Assembly: GCA_003140235.1 (NCBI GenBank)
Contig: PLJN01000101.1
Coordinates: 27,062 to 88,668 of the forward strand
Direction: 5' to 3'
DNA: 61,607 bases
Source of the DNA: Acidobacteriaceae bacterium
GTDB taxonomy: Bacteria; Acidobacteriota; Terriglobia; Terriglobales; Acidobacteriaceae
Shown: in pieces, positions 7,307 through 15,935 of the stretch
Layout of the letters: each line of letters opens with the position of its first letter
Numbering within the stretch: the first letter of the stretch is position 1
The notes under the pieces: model-generated
Told to the model about the DNA's origin: nothing
The model's input: only the letters and a program-made list of their open reading frames with translations
Databases searched by the model: none
Position numbers and translations under genes: made by a program

Positions 7307-7789
7307 ATGACGAACCGGGAGTTTTATCTTCAGCGGCAACGGGCGGAGGCCCCGGTCTTTCTGAAGGTCTTGCAGTCGCTTCCAGCGGACCACATAAAGT
7401 ACAAGCCGCACGATCGCTCTCCATCGGCGGAACAGCTGGTATGGACGCTCACCAGCGAGCTGCGGGCCTGTTTGGACGTGGTGACGCAAAACAAGGCCGA
7501 GTGGAACACGCAACCACCGCCGCCTCTGAACGAGATGCTGGAGCTGTTTGAACGCTGGTCGAACGAGTTGACGGACCTGGTCTCGAAGATGGAAGAAGAA
7601 TCGTGGGACCGGGTCGCACAGTTCTACTACAACGGCAAAGTCGTATCCGAACAACCGGTGGGACAGTTTCTGTGGTTTATCCTCTTTGACGCGATTCACC
7701 ACCGGGGCCAGCTCTCCGCATACTTGCGGCCCATGGGCGGGACCGTGCCCGCCATCTACGGACCTTCGGCAGACAGCAAAGCAACGTAA
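7307..7789 (+). CDS. DinB family protein
   Basis: This 160-residue four-helix-bundle protein carries the last-helix signature DAIHHRGQLSAYLR (about residues 129-142), the HHxxQ metal-site pattern of DinB-like proteins. An earlier ligand is probably in the PSAEQLVWTLTSE helix, where the usual His is replaced, so the metal site may be altered. The possible starts are ATG 7295 and ATG 7307; AAGGA at 7291-7295 can only serve the second. It is divergent from the CGNR regulator, suggesting local control. The activity is unknown: DinB proteins include mycothiol- and bacillithiol-dependent enzymes. Confidence 0.86.
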   Translation: MTNREFYLQRQRAEAPVFLKVLQSLPADHIKYKPHDRSPSAEQLVWTLTSELRACLDVVTQNKAEWNTQPPPPLNEMLELFERWSNELTDLVSKMEEESWDRVAQFYYNGKVVSEQPVGQFLWFILFDAIHHRGQLSAYLRPMGGTVPAIYGPSADSKAT

Positions 7790-7854
7790 CCGGGTTCCAG
7801 GTTCCGAAACCGGTTTGTATCTGGGCGCGACTTTATGACGTCTCTCTCGCGCAC

Positions 7855-8022
7855 AAAGCAGATTCCTCACTCCGTTCGGAATGACAAGAGGCGTCGTGTA
7901 CTTGTCATTCCGACCCTGAGCTTGGCGAAGGGGAGGAATCTGCTTTCCTTAGCCTTTGAGAATGCCCGCTCCTTACGAGGAATCTGCTTTCATTTCACTT
8001 TCGGTGCGGTGGATCGAGCAGT
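7855..8022. repeat. Family B element, second copy with the nuclease gene deleted
   Basis: 7855-7888 is identical to the right arm of the GIY-YIG element (6457-6490). An opposing arm, GTCATTCCGACCCTGAGCTT with GAGGAATCTGCTTTC, follows at 7903-7947 after a 12-base loop. A further GAGGAATCTGCTTTCATTTC at 7977-7996 continues into ACTTTCGGTG and GGATCGAGCA, the extreme C-terminal codons of the GIY-YIG gene (compare 6117-6160). So this copy holds arms and the gene tail but no nuclease body, like a MITE derived from the full unit. Confidence 0.65.
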
Positions 8023-8118
8023 TATCGATACTACTGCTTGAGGCGGCGAGGAAAAAAACCTGGAGTCTATGAACATCATCCTTCCCGTCCTCATGATCCG
8101 CGGTTGAAGCTCAAGGAG

Positions 8119-8577
8119 TTACGGAAGGGTCGTTTCATCACCATCTTCGTCATCACTTTCCGAGGGCGCGGTCAGTGCGGACCAGACCATACGGCGGCCG
8201 AGAGTGAAGAAGATGAGGAGCCAGAATGATGCCATCACGAGCAATAGACACCGCAGCACCACGCTTGTGTCCTTCCAGGCCGAAATCACGAGCGCAATCA
8301 TTCCCATGCTGACGCCTGTGAATACCGTGCCCCAAATCAGGAATCCGGCGCGGTGGATAGGCCGGAGCGGCTTCTTGCCTGAATAAAATTCGCGTTCCGA
8401 GCCCCCCTGCAGCAGACCGTCTCCGGGGATAACGGCAGGCCGGCGGTGGCGTTGTGGCTGGTTCACGATGAAATGATAACTGGCTTCCGCGCAAGGATGC
8501 ATGCTCACACTGTCCCTTGAGCCAGTCCAGACCCAACGATCACGGGGAAAGGTGATTGGCTGAACCGCGTAACTCAT
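8119..8577 (-). CDS. Small membrane protein of unknown function
   Basis: The frame gives up to 152 residues. The N-terminal half is polar, and two hydrophobic segments lie at about residues 82-102 (FLIWGTVFTGVSMGMIALVI) and 107-127 (VVLRCLLLVMASFWLLIFFT). An acidic tail (ESDDEDGDETTLP) ends the protein. Two starts are possible: ATG 8577, and ATG 8502, which is preceded by AAGGGA and would give 127 residues. No family is recognised. It is an isolated gene facing away from the oxidoreductase operon. Its coding status rests on the membrane segments and open length. Confidence 0.55.
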   Translation of the reverse strand: MSYAVQPITFPRDRWVWTGSRDSVSMHPCAEASYHFIVNQPQRHRRPAVIPGDGLLQGGSEREFYSGKKPLRPIHRAGFLIWGTVFTGVSMGMIALVISAWKDTSVVLRCLLLVMASFWLLIFFTLGRRMVWSALTAPSESDDEDGDETTLP

Positions 8578-8715
8578 TCAAAAGACACGGCCGTCCCTGG
8601 AAACAAAATGGCTCGAAAAAATCGATTTTGTTGCCTGTTCAGTTTCTGATTCTTGCAGTAGAGTAAGCGTGAGATTTATGAAACTGGCGACCATGACGGC
8701 GATCTTCAAGGAGTT

Positions 8716-8960
8716 TCCCCTGTTATTTCCCTGTTATTTCCCTGTTGCCTCCCTGTTCGCTCTCTGTTCGCTCCCTGTTACGAATGCAGCAAATCGGGAG
8801 ATGCGATGCCGGCAGACTCGCTGGGAGGTACGTCATCGCTGGTGATGCCATCAATCGAAAAACCAGGAGGCGGCGGGAAAGGCGTTATTTCCCCTGTTTT
8901 TTTTCCTGTTACCAGGAAATTTGGCGCAGACATTTTCCTGGTTAGCGGGACCGGGTGATC
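8716..8960. repeat. Degenerate repeat element, family C, copy 1, with 11-bp tandem units
   Basis: 8716-8780 holds five or six tandem 11-base units of the form CCCTGTTNNNT (ATT, ATT, GCC, CGC, CGC in the variable positions), closing with CCCTGTTACGAATG. A second part at 8887-8960 has CCCTGTTTTTTTTCCTGTTA and ends CGGGACCGGGTGATC. The same order of parts occurs at 28371-28570. The copies end 38 and 73 bases upstream of the oxidoreductase and amidohydrolase start codons. Nature unknown; I infer a decayed mobile or recombination-derived element. Confidence 0.55.
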
Positions 8961-8978
8961 TGAAAACAAGACACCCTC

Positions 8979-8984
8979 TATAAT
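8979..8984 (+). promoter_or_regulatory. -10 box of the molybdopterin oxidoreductase gene
   Basis: A perfect TATAAT ends 14 bases before the ATG at 8999, so transcription would begin only about 7-8 bases before the start codon. No good -35 box is seen at the right distance. A short GGA lies in the remaining leader. Confidence 0.5.
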
Positions 8985-8998
8985 GTTGGAATCGGAAT

Positions 8999-11107
8999 AT
9001 GAAAAAAGTTGTCCATGCCGCTTGCCCTCATGACTGTCCGGACGCCTGTGGCGTCCTGATCACCGTGGAAGACGGCAAGGCCACGAATGTCCAGGGTGAT
9101 CCAACGCATCCGGTGACGCGCGGGTTTCTTTGCGCCAAGGTCACCAAGTATCTGGACCGGGTGTATGCGCCCGACCGTCTGCTTTATCCCATGCGACGCG
9201 TTGCGCCCAAAGGACAGGGCAACGGCGATGCCAGCGACTTTGTTCGAATCACATGGGACGATGCTTTTGCCGAAATCACCACGCGCCTCAAAAAGATTTC
9301 ATCCGACTTTGGCTCGGAGGCCGTTCTTCCTTATTCCTATGGCGGCACGCTGGGTGTTTTGAACAATACCGGGATGGCCCACCGGTTTTTCTACCGGCTG
9401 GGCGCCTCGCAACTGGACCGCACGATCTGCGCTACTGCCGGCGGTGACGCTCTGCTGACTGTGCTCGGCAAGAAAATGGGAACCGAGCCGGAGCAGTTCA
9501 GCGAATCGAAATACATTATTGCCTGGGGCGCGAACATTCATGGCGCGAATGTTCACTTGTGGCCGTTTATTGAAGAAGCACGGCGCAAAGGCGCCAAGCT
9601 GATCGTGATTGATCCTTATAAGACACGTACGGCGCGCCTTGCTGATTGGTACTTGCCCATCAATCCGGGGACCGACGTGGCGCTGGCGCTGGGCATGATG
9701 CACGTGATCATCAATGAGAATCTTCACGACGCGGACTACATTTCCAAGTACACGCTGGGCTTTGAGCAGTTGAAGGAACGCGTGCAGGCATATCCTCCGG
9801 AGCGGGTTGCCCAGTGGACGGGGATTGCCGCCGCGGACATCGTGAAGCTGGCGCGTGAGTATGCGACCGTGCGTCCGGCGGTGATTCGCGTGAACTACGG
9901 AGTGCAGCGCGCGCAAAACGGCGGGATGGCGGTGCGGGCCATCACGATGCTGCCTTGCATTACCGGATCGTGGAAGGAAGTTGGCGGCGGGTTGCAGCTT
10001 TCGACCAGCGGGTCGTTTCCCCTGGACAAGCAGGCGGTTGAGCGTCCGGACTTGATGCTGAGCAGTCCTCTTGGTCGCCCGGCGCGGATGGTCAACATGT
10101 CTGAACTTGGTCAGGCGTTGACTAAGCTCGATGATCCGCCGGTCAAGGCCATCTTTGTTTACAACTCGAACCCGGCTGCGGTGGCGCCGAATTACACTGA
10201 CGTGCGTCGTGGCTTTCTGCGTCCTGACTTGTTTACTGTGGTCCACGACCAGTTCTTTACTGACACTACCCACTACGCCGACATTGTGCTGCCCGCTACC
10301 ACGTTCTTTGAGCACAAAGACTTGCAAACGGCGTATGGACATTATTATCTGCAAGTCTCGCATCAGGCGATCAGCCCGCTGGGAGAATGCCGGTCGAACC
10401 AGGACCTGTTCCGCGAACTGGCGCAGCGCATGGGCTTCACCGAAGAATGCTTCCGTCAGTCGGACGATGCCATGATTGACGAAGCTCTCGGCCAGCCCGG
10501 ATCGCGCGCGGCTTCCGACCCCGATGGCCGACTGGGCGGGATTACCCGCGAGCGGCTGGAGCGCGAGGGCCATATCCGTCTGGAACTGGGCGACGGACCG
10601 TTTCTGCCATTCGCTCGCGGAGGCTTTCCCACGCCAAGCGGCAAGGCCGAACTCTACAGTGCAAGCCTCAAGCAGCAGGGGCTGGAGCCGATCGCTTCGT
10701 TCATCCCACCGGAAGAATCGCGTCACACGGACAGAGCGAAGCAGTTTCCGCTGGAACTGCTGTCCCGCAAAGCGGACAACTTTCTGAACACAACCTTTAC
10801 CAATATTGAGTCCGTAAAGAAGATGGAACAGCCTGACCTGCTGGAGATCCACACCGCAGACGCAGCGCGCCGCGGCATTCGCGAAGGCGACTGGGTGCGG
10901 GTGTTCAATGACCGCGGCGAAGTCCGCTTGCGCGCCCATGTGAACGGCGCGGTACAGCCCGGAGTTTTGGCAGCGCGGTTGAACAGCGCCAGGTTTTCGC
11001 CCGACGGCAAGAGCATCAATGCTCTGACGTCAGAAACGCTCACCGATATTGGCCGGGGAGCGACCTTTTATTCTTGTCTGGTGGAAGTTGAACCGGCCGG
11101 GACGTAG
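8999..11107 (+). CDS. Molybdopterin (bis-MGD) oxidoreductase
   Basis: This is a 702-residue protein of the DMSO reductase superfamily. Cysteines at residues 9, 13, 17 and 45 (ACPHDCPDACG and GFLCAK) bind a [4Fe-4S] cluster. Molybdopterin-binding segments follow: ATAGGDALLTVLG, AWGANIHGANVHLWPFIEEA, IDPYKTRTARLADWYLPINP and the C-terminal dinucleotide-binding domain (DLLEIHTADAARRGIREGDW). There is no Tat signal, so it should act in the cytoplasm. It is a single-subunit type, since no iron-sulfur or membrane subunit is adjacent. The substrate cannot be fixed; the length and opening resemble the group of assimilatory or formate-dehydrogenase-like oxidoreductases often found as singletons. Start chosen at ATG 8999, just behind TATAAT. 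Confidence 0.92.
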   Translation: MKKVVHAACPHDCPDACGVLITVEDGKATNVQGDPTHPVTRGFLCAKVTKYLDRVYAPDRLLYPMRRVAPKGQGNGDASDFVRITWDDAFAEITTRLKKISSDFGSEAVLPYSYGGTLGVLNNTGMAHRFFYRLGASQLDRTICATAGGDALLTVLGKKMGTEPEQFSESKYIIAWGANIHGANVHLWPFIEEARRKGAKLIVIDPYKTRTARLADWYLPINPGTDVALALGMMHVIINENLHDADYISKYTLGFEQLKERVQAYPPERVAQWTGIAAADIVKLAREYATVRPAVIRVNYGVQRAQNGGMAVRAITMLPCITGSWKEVGGGLQLSTSGSFPLDKQAVERPDLMLSSPLGRPARMVNMSELGQALTKLDDPPVKAIFVYNSNPAAVAPNYTDVRRGFLRPDLFTVVHDQFFTDTTHYADIVLPATTFFEHKDLQTAYGHYYLQVSHQAISPLGECRSNQDLFRELAQRMGFTEECFRQSDDAMIDEALGQPGSRAASDPDGRLGGITRERLEREGHIRLELGDGPFLPFARGGFPTPSGKAELYSASLKQQGLEPIASFIPPEESRHTDRAKQFPLELLSRKADNFLNTTFTNIESVKKMEQPDLLEIHTADAARRGIREGDWVRVFNDRGEVRLRAHVNGAVQPGVLAARLNSARFSPDGKSINALTSETLTDIGRGATFYSCLVEVEPAGT

Positions 11108-11470
11108 AGATACACACCGGGCCGCAACTGAAGCAGGCAAAGACTTTATCGGACTTTAGCTGGCCGCTATGATTTCCAGAAGATTTCCTGCAAGTTTTGT
11201 CCGCAACCGCGTTCTTGTTTAAATGCGCAGAGCGATTCTGGCAGCGGTCCAGTGATTCAGCAAAGCAAGCTGGGCTGGACCGCTTTCAGTCCAAAATCAT
11301 AACCGGCGCACCATAGCCAGGCTGAATATCGCAAGCAGTTTCGGCAACGGGCGACGCAACCAAGACCTTTATGTGTGTTCCGACTGGCGATCATGCTAAA
11401 CTTGTCGCCTGCCCGGGCCACCGTTGATTCGCGCTTTTCGGTTGGACCGCGAGATACGGGGCCGCTGTGG
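11108..11470. other. Intergenic stretch before bamA
   Basis: No gene is supported here. The open frame of bamA extends back to a TTG at 11424 without a ribosome site. The promoter at 11471-11500 indicates that the bases upstream of about 11507 are not part of the bamA message. Confidence 0.5.
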
Positions 11471-11500
11471 TTGGCGGTTCAGCAGTAGCTCCCGTATAAT
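11471..11500 (+). promoter_or_regulatory. Promoter of the bamA-ompH operon
   Basis: TTGGCG at 11473-11478 region and a perfect TATAAT at 11495-11500 are separated by about 17-18 bases. Transcription would begin near 11507. This bears on the bamA start because the only standard start codon upstream of the signal peptide (TTG 11424) lies outside such a transcript. Confidence 0.6.
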
Positions 11501-11537
11501 CAAGGTTTTCCCAACTTGTTGTTCTGAGGGTAGTCAT

Positions 11538-14396
11538 ATATTCAGGTCAAAAACAAGCAGCCGGGGGTACGCTCCGACGCTCGGAACCGCACTTGCGTTG
11601 GTCCTCGGGAGCATTTTCCTATTGGTGACTCCGGGCACGTACGCGGCTGCCCAGAGCGGCCAGGTCATTGAAAATATTGACTATCACGGCAACCGGCGTA
11701 TTCCCGCGGAAACCCTGAAGAACAAGATTTTCACTCGCGTGGGTGATGTTTACGACGAGGCCGCGTTGGAACGCGACCTCCATGCCCTATGGAATACCGG
11801 ATATTTTGAGGACGTGCGCGTCGAGCGCGAAGCGTCGCCCAAAGGCTGGTTCATCCACTTCTATCTGCGCGAAAAGCCCACCATCCGCACCATTGATTAT
11901 CACGGCCTGAATTCGGTTTCCCAGAGTGACGTGCTGGACCGTTTCAAAAAGACCAAAGTCGGCCTTACGCTGGAAAGCGCTTACGATCCCACCAAAGTGA
12001 TCCATGCCAAAGTGGTACTGGAGCAGTTGCTGGCTGAACATGGCCGGCAGTTTGCCACGGTCGAGGTCAAGTTGCAGCAGATCCCGCCGTCATCGGTGGC
12101 GCTGACGTTTGAAATCAAGGAAGGCCCCAAGATCAAGGTCGGCAACATACGCTTTAAGGGCAACGCGCACGTCTCCAGCCGCGAACTGCGGCGGGCCATG
12201 AAGAACCTGAAGCCCATCGGCATCCCCAATTCGATTTTCCTGGAAAACCTGTTCGCGCGTACGTTTGATTCTTCCAAGCTCGAAGAGGACACGCAGCGTG
12301 TCCAGGTCGATTTCCAGACCAAGGGCTATTACAAAGCCGCGGTCGAAGACCCCAAGACCCAGCTCCGGGACAAAGCCGGCTTCCATGTTCCTTTCCTGCA
12401 AAAGGGCAACGGGAAGGTCATGGACATCACCATGTCGGTTGAAGAGGGCGCGAGATACAAGCTGAAGGCAATCGTTTTCAAGAACAACAAAGCCATCATT
12501 AATACTCAGCTCCTGCGCGGCCTGTTCCCCATCAAGGACGGCGATATCTTCGATACGCACCTGGTCCAGAAAGGTCTGGAGAACCTGCGCAAAGCGTATG
12601 AGGAGTATGGCTACATCAAATACACCTCAGTTCCTGAAACGGTGATTGACGACGAGAAGAAACTGCTGACCCTCAACATTGATATTGAGGAAGGCAAGCC
12701 ATTCTTTGTACGCCGCATTGAGATCCAGGGCAACACCACCACGCGCGACAAAGTGGTGCGCCGCGAGTTACTGCTCCAGGAAGGCCAGGTCTACAACTAT
12801 CGCTATTGGGAGTTGAGCATTTTGCGGCTCAACCAGCTCAATTATTTCAACACGCTCAAGCCGGAGGACGATACCGACCGCAAGCTCGACGAAGCCAACG
12901 GCACCGTGGACCTGAACTTGAAAGTCAGCGAGAAGGGCAAGAACAGCATTGGCGTCACGGGCGGCGTGAGCGGCTTGTCTGGATCTTTTATTGGTCTGAA
13001 TTATCAGACCAACAACTTCCTCGGTCTGGGCGAGACCCTTACCGTACAGGCCAACATCGGCAACCTGCAACGGGACCTGGTGTTCGGCTTTACCGAGCCG
13101 TATCTGTTCGACCGTCCGATTCAACTGGGATTCAATGCTTACACGCGCCGCTATGATTTCAACCAGGCCCAGCAGGCGGCACTCCTGTCCGGCCAGCAGC
13201 TCAATCTGTCCCAGACCGTCCTGAACCAGTTGCTGAACTACAACCAGTCGAGCACCGGCTTTACCGCGACTTCCAGTTATCTGTTGGGACACTCGTTTAA
13301 GCGCATTTCGATCTCGTACAACTATGACCGGACCAGCATCAACACGTTCACCGATGCTTCGCGCAACCTTTTCCAGGACGTGGCTTTCCGCAACATCTCC
13401 GGACCGGACGCGCTGAAGGGCATCATCACCAGTTCGGTTACGCCGGCCTTCAGCTTCAGCAACGTAAACCGGCAGATCGGACCGACCGGCGGAAAGAGCA
13501 TCTATATCTCGACCGAAGTCGCCGGCCTGGGCGGTAACGTCAAGTTCTATCGCCCGGTGGTCCTGTTCACGCGGTTCAGTCAAATCCATGGCAACGTTTT
13601 CGCCATGCGCCTGCAGGGCAGTTACATCAGCGGCTTCGGCGGCACCGTGGCCCCTCCCTTTCAGCGCTTCTACATGGGTGGAGAGTCGGACTTGCGCGGA
13701 TTCGATGTCCGCACCATCTCGCCTTACGTGTTTGTGACCTCGGCCCGGAATGTCACGCTGACCAATCCCGATGGCTCGGTGGTCCCGGTTGATCCCGCGA
13801 ATCCGCGCCGCGGCTGCACCACCGTTGGCCAGTTGCCGCCTTGCGGCATCCAGATCCCTGTACCGATCACCAACATTACGCTGCCCGGCGGCGATGCCAG
13901 TTTCATTGGCAACTTTGAATACCGCATCCACGTGTTTGGTCCGGTGACCCTGGCGCCGTTTGTCGATGCGGGAATGGACATGGCCACGCGCTCGTCCCAG
14001 TTGAAGGTCAGCACGGACTCGTTAAACCTGATCAACAGCACGTCTTTTGGCTGCCCCCAGTTTGTCAACTTCCAATGTGTGGGTGGTACGCCGCTTAAGA
14101 TTTCCGGTAACTTGCAGCCCGTGGGAGGCACCAATTATGTGCCCCGCATGTCCACCGGTCTTGAGTTGCAGGTGCTGCTGCCCATCGTGCAGCAGCCGTT
14201 CCGTATTTACTATGCGTTTAATCCGATGATCCTGGATACCACGATCAAGAGCCAGGGCCTGATCACGCGCAGCATGTTCCCGGTGGGCGCGGCTGGTGAC
14301 TTTACGTACTTGAGCACGCTGGCCACTTTTGCCCCGGACTTCCGGCTGAAGGAGCCGCGCAAGACCTTCCGCTTTACCATCAGCACGACTTTCTAG
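11538..14396 (+). CDS. bamA: Outer membrane protein assembly factor BamA
   Basis: This is the Omp85 protein that inserts beta-barrels into the outer membrane. It begins with a signal peptide (APTLGTALALVLGSIFLL then AAAQ). Five POTRA domains span about residues 45-430 (IENIDYHGNRRIPAETLKNK, TIDYHGLNSVSQSDVLDRF, NIRFKGNAHVSSRELRRA, IVFKNNKAIINTQLL, RRIEIQGNTTTRDKVVRREL). The barrel follows and ends in FTISTTF with the C-terminal Phe expected of outer membrane proteins; a GGESDLRGFDVR segment matches the conserved loop-6 VRGF/Y region. The start is unclear: no ATG, GTG or TTG lies between the promoter and the signal peptide. ATA 11538, 7 bases after GAGGG, is my tentative start; the frame also opens at TTG 11424. 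Three skp-like genes follow. Confidence 0.93.
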   Translation: MFRSKTSSRGYAPTLGTALALVLGSIFLLVTPGTYAAAQSGQVIENIDYHGNRRIPAETLKNKIFTRVGDVYDEAALERDLHALWNTGYFEDVRVEREASPKGWFIHFYLREKPTIRTIDYHGLNSVSQSDVLDRFKKTKVGLTLESAYDPTKVIHAKVVLEQLLAEHGRQFATVEVKLQQIPPSSVALTFEIKEGPKIKVGNIRFKGNAHVSSRELRRAMKNLKPIGIPNSIFLENLFARTFDSSKLEEDTQRVQVDFQTKGYYKAAVEDPKTQLRDKAGFHVPFLQKGNGKVMDITMSVEEGARYKLKAIVFKNNKAIINTQLLRGLFPIKDGDIFDTHLVQKGLENLRKAYEEYGYIKYTSVPETVIDDEKKLLTLNIDIEEGKPFFVRRIEIQGNTTTRDKVVRRELLLQEGQVYNYRYWELSILRLNQLNYFNTLKPEDDTDRKLDEANGTVDLNLKVSEKGKNSIGVTGGVSGLSGSFIGLNYQTNNFLGLGETLTVQANIGNLQRDLVFGFTEPYLFDRPIQLGFNAYTRRYDFNQAQQAALLSGQQLNLSQTVLNQLLNYNQSSTGFTATSSYLLGHSFKRISISYNYDRTSINTFTDASRNLFQDVAFRNISGPDALKGIITSSVTPAFSFSNVNRQIGPTGGKSIYISTEVAGLGGNVKFYRPVVLFTRFSQIHGNVFAMRLQGSYISGFGGTVAPPFQRFYMGGESDLRGFDVRTISPYVFVTSARNVTLTNPDGSVVPVDPANPRRGCTTVGQLPPCGIQIPVPITNITLPGGDASFIGNFEYRIHVFGPVTLAPFVDAGMDMATRSSQLKVSTDSLNLINSTSFGCPQFVNFQCVGGTPLKISGNLQPVGGTNYVPRMSTGLELQVLLPIVQQPFRIYYAFNPMILDTTIKSQGLITRSMFPVGAAGDFTYLSTLATFAPDFRLKEPRKTFRFTISTTF

Positions 14397-14550
14397 GAAA
14401 AGGAGCACGTTTGACGGTGGCGAAGTCCACGACTTATAATGGTTTTATTCGTCCTCTCTGCAGATTTTCCGCGCCGATTGAGCGGTTGCCCCAAAAACCT
14501 GTCGCGACGAATAGCCTGTCCGAAACTGCTTTAAGGAGCTCAAAATTCTC

Positions 14551-15201
14551 ATGTTAGCTACTTTCATGTCTGGTATATCCATGTCCGGTAAGCGCATTTC
14601 CAAGACCCGTATTTTGGCCCTGGTTTTTGGCGTGAGCATGCTGTTTCCCGCCGCCGCGCTCGCGCAGGCCGGCGCCAAGATCGGCATTGTGAGCATCCAG
14701 GACGCGATCACCAATACCAATGAAGGCAAAAAAGAATCTGATGCCCTGCAGAACCGCTTTGGCGCCAGACAGAATGTTCTGAAGGGCCAGAACGATGAAA
14801 TCGTGACCCTCCAGACCGATCTGCAAGCCAAGACGGACAAGCTGAGTGACGAAGAGCGCGCTACGCGCGTCAAAGCAATTACCGATAAACAGAAGGTCCT
14901 GCAGCGCAATGGCGAGGACTTTCAGGCTGAAGTCACCCAGGCCGAACAGGAAGTCGTCAACCGCCTGGGCAAAAAGATGATGGAAGTGCTGGACAAATAC
15001 GCCAAGGAGAACGGCTTTACCGTGGTCCTGGACGTATCGAATCCGCAAAGCCCGGTACTCTGGGCAAGTCAGACCACCAACATCACCAAGGACCTGGTTG
15101 ACGCTTACAACGCAACGTCCGGTGTTGCGGCGCCAGTGAAGCCCGCGACGCCGACGCCAGCCCGTCCGACCGGCACAGCACCGCCGCCGAAGAGGCCATA
15201 A
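14551..15201 (+). CDS. OmpH/Skp-family periplasmic chaperone, copy 1
   Basis: This 216-residue protein has a signal peptide (ILALVFGVSMLFPAAALAQA), then the OmpH opening KIGIVSIQDAITNTNEGKKE. A long coiled-coil follows (about residues 65-135, the tentacles of Skp), with a closing strand GFTVVLDVSNPQSPVLWASQ and a Pro/Thr-rich tail. Skp proteins hold unfolded outer membrane proteins in the periplasm and deliver them to BamA. AAGGAG lies 12 bases before the ATG, a rather long spacing. It is first of three tandem paralogs behind bamA and is slightly longer than E. coli Skp because of the Pro-rich tail, whose function is unknown. Confidence 0.9.
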   Translation: MLATFMSGISMSGKRISKTRILALVFGVSMLFPAAALAQAGAKIGIVSIQDAITNTNEGKKESDALQNRFGARQNVLKGQNDEIVTLQTDLQAKTDKLSDEERATRVKAITDKQKVLQRNGEDFQAEVTQAEQEVVNRLGKKMMEVLDKYAKENGFTVVLDVSNPQSPVLWASQTTNITKDLVDAYNATSGVAAPVKPATPTPARPTGTAPPPKRP

Positions 15202-15224
15202 CTTTCAAGGAGTGTAGTATCCCA

Positions 15225-15863
15225 ATGTTCCATAGCTCAACAATACGTGTTTTGGCGCTCGGCATCGGCTGCTGCGCTCTGATTTCCGCCAGCGCTCTTG
15301 CTCAAACCACCGGCGCCAGCCGGCCGCCGGCGGGGCCGGCCAAGGTCGGCATCATCAACATCCAGGAAGCCATCGCCACCAGCAACGAGGGCCAAAGAGA
15401 CCTCGAAGCACTGAAACAGCGCTTTACTCCCAAGCAAAATGAACTCCGGACTCAGAGTGAGGAAATCGACAGCCTGGCGAAGCAACTCGAAACCCAGGCT
15501 CCTAAGCTCACTGAAGAAGAGCGCGCCAGCCGCGCCCGAACCATTGAAGCCAAGAAAAAAGTGTTTCAGCGCAACTTCGACGATGCCAAGGTCGAGTACC
15601 AGCAGGCCGAGCAGGACATCGCGACGCGCATTTATCAGAAAATGGCCAAGGTATTGGAGAAATTCGCGAACGAGCGCGGCTACTCTGCGATTCTCGACGT
15701 CTCTACTCCGCAGAGTCCTGTACTCTGGGCAAATCCCGGTACGGTGATCACCCAGGAATTGGTGGCTGCTTACAACGCCGAAGTCCCGGTAGCCGCGACC
15801 AAGACCTCAACAGGCACAACAACGCGGCCAGCCGGTGGAACCACGCCTGCCAAGAGGCCGTAA
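15225..15863 (+). CDS. OmpH/Skp-family periplasmic chaperone, copy 2
   Basis: This is a 212-residue paralog of copy 1 and copy 3. It has a signal peptide (VLALGIGCCALISASALAQT), KVGIINIQEAIATSNEGQRD, a charged coiled-coil (LRTQSEEIDSLAKQLETQAP onward) and YSAILDVSTPQSPVLWANPG, then a Thr/Pro-rich tail. It starts 23 bases after copy 1, again with AAGGAG 12 bases before the ATG. The repeated spacing suggests duplication that included the ribosome site. Its role as an outer membrane protein chaperone is inferred from family and from the operon with bamA. Confidence 0.9.
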   Translation: MFHSSTIRVLALGIGCCALISASALAQTTGASRPPAGPAKVGIINIQEAIATSNEGQRDLEALKQRFTPKQNELRTQSEEIDSLAKQLETQAPKLTEEERASRARTIEAKKKVFQRNFDDAKVEYQQAEQDIATRIYQKMAKVLEKFANERGYSAILDVSTPQSPVLWANPGTVITQELVAAYNAEVPVAATKTSTGTTTRPAGGTTPAKRP

Positions 15864-15935
15864 GCAGACTAGGATTATCTCTGGCCCAAAGCCCGAGGCT
15901 GCGGTCTGGAGAAATTGCAAGGAGCGAGGAGTTCA

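Noticed and set aside
8716-8780. CRISPR-like array of short repeats
   Set aside because: Units are 11 bases with no spacers of 25-40 bases and no cas genes; this is a short tandem repeat.
9299-10939. 546-codon minus-strand frame opposite the molybdopterin oxidoreductase
   Set aside because: Shadow frame of a strongly coding gene with no recognisable domain.
12768-13931. 387-codon minus-strand frame opposite bamA
   Set aside because: Antisense shadow; the plus strand encodes the BamA barrel.
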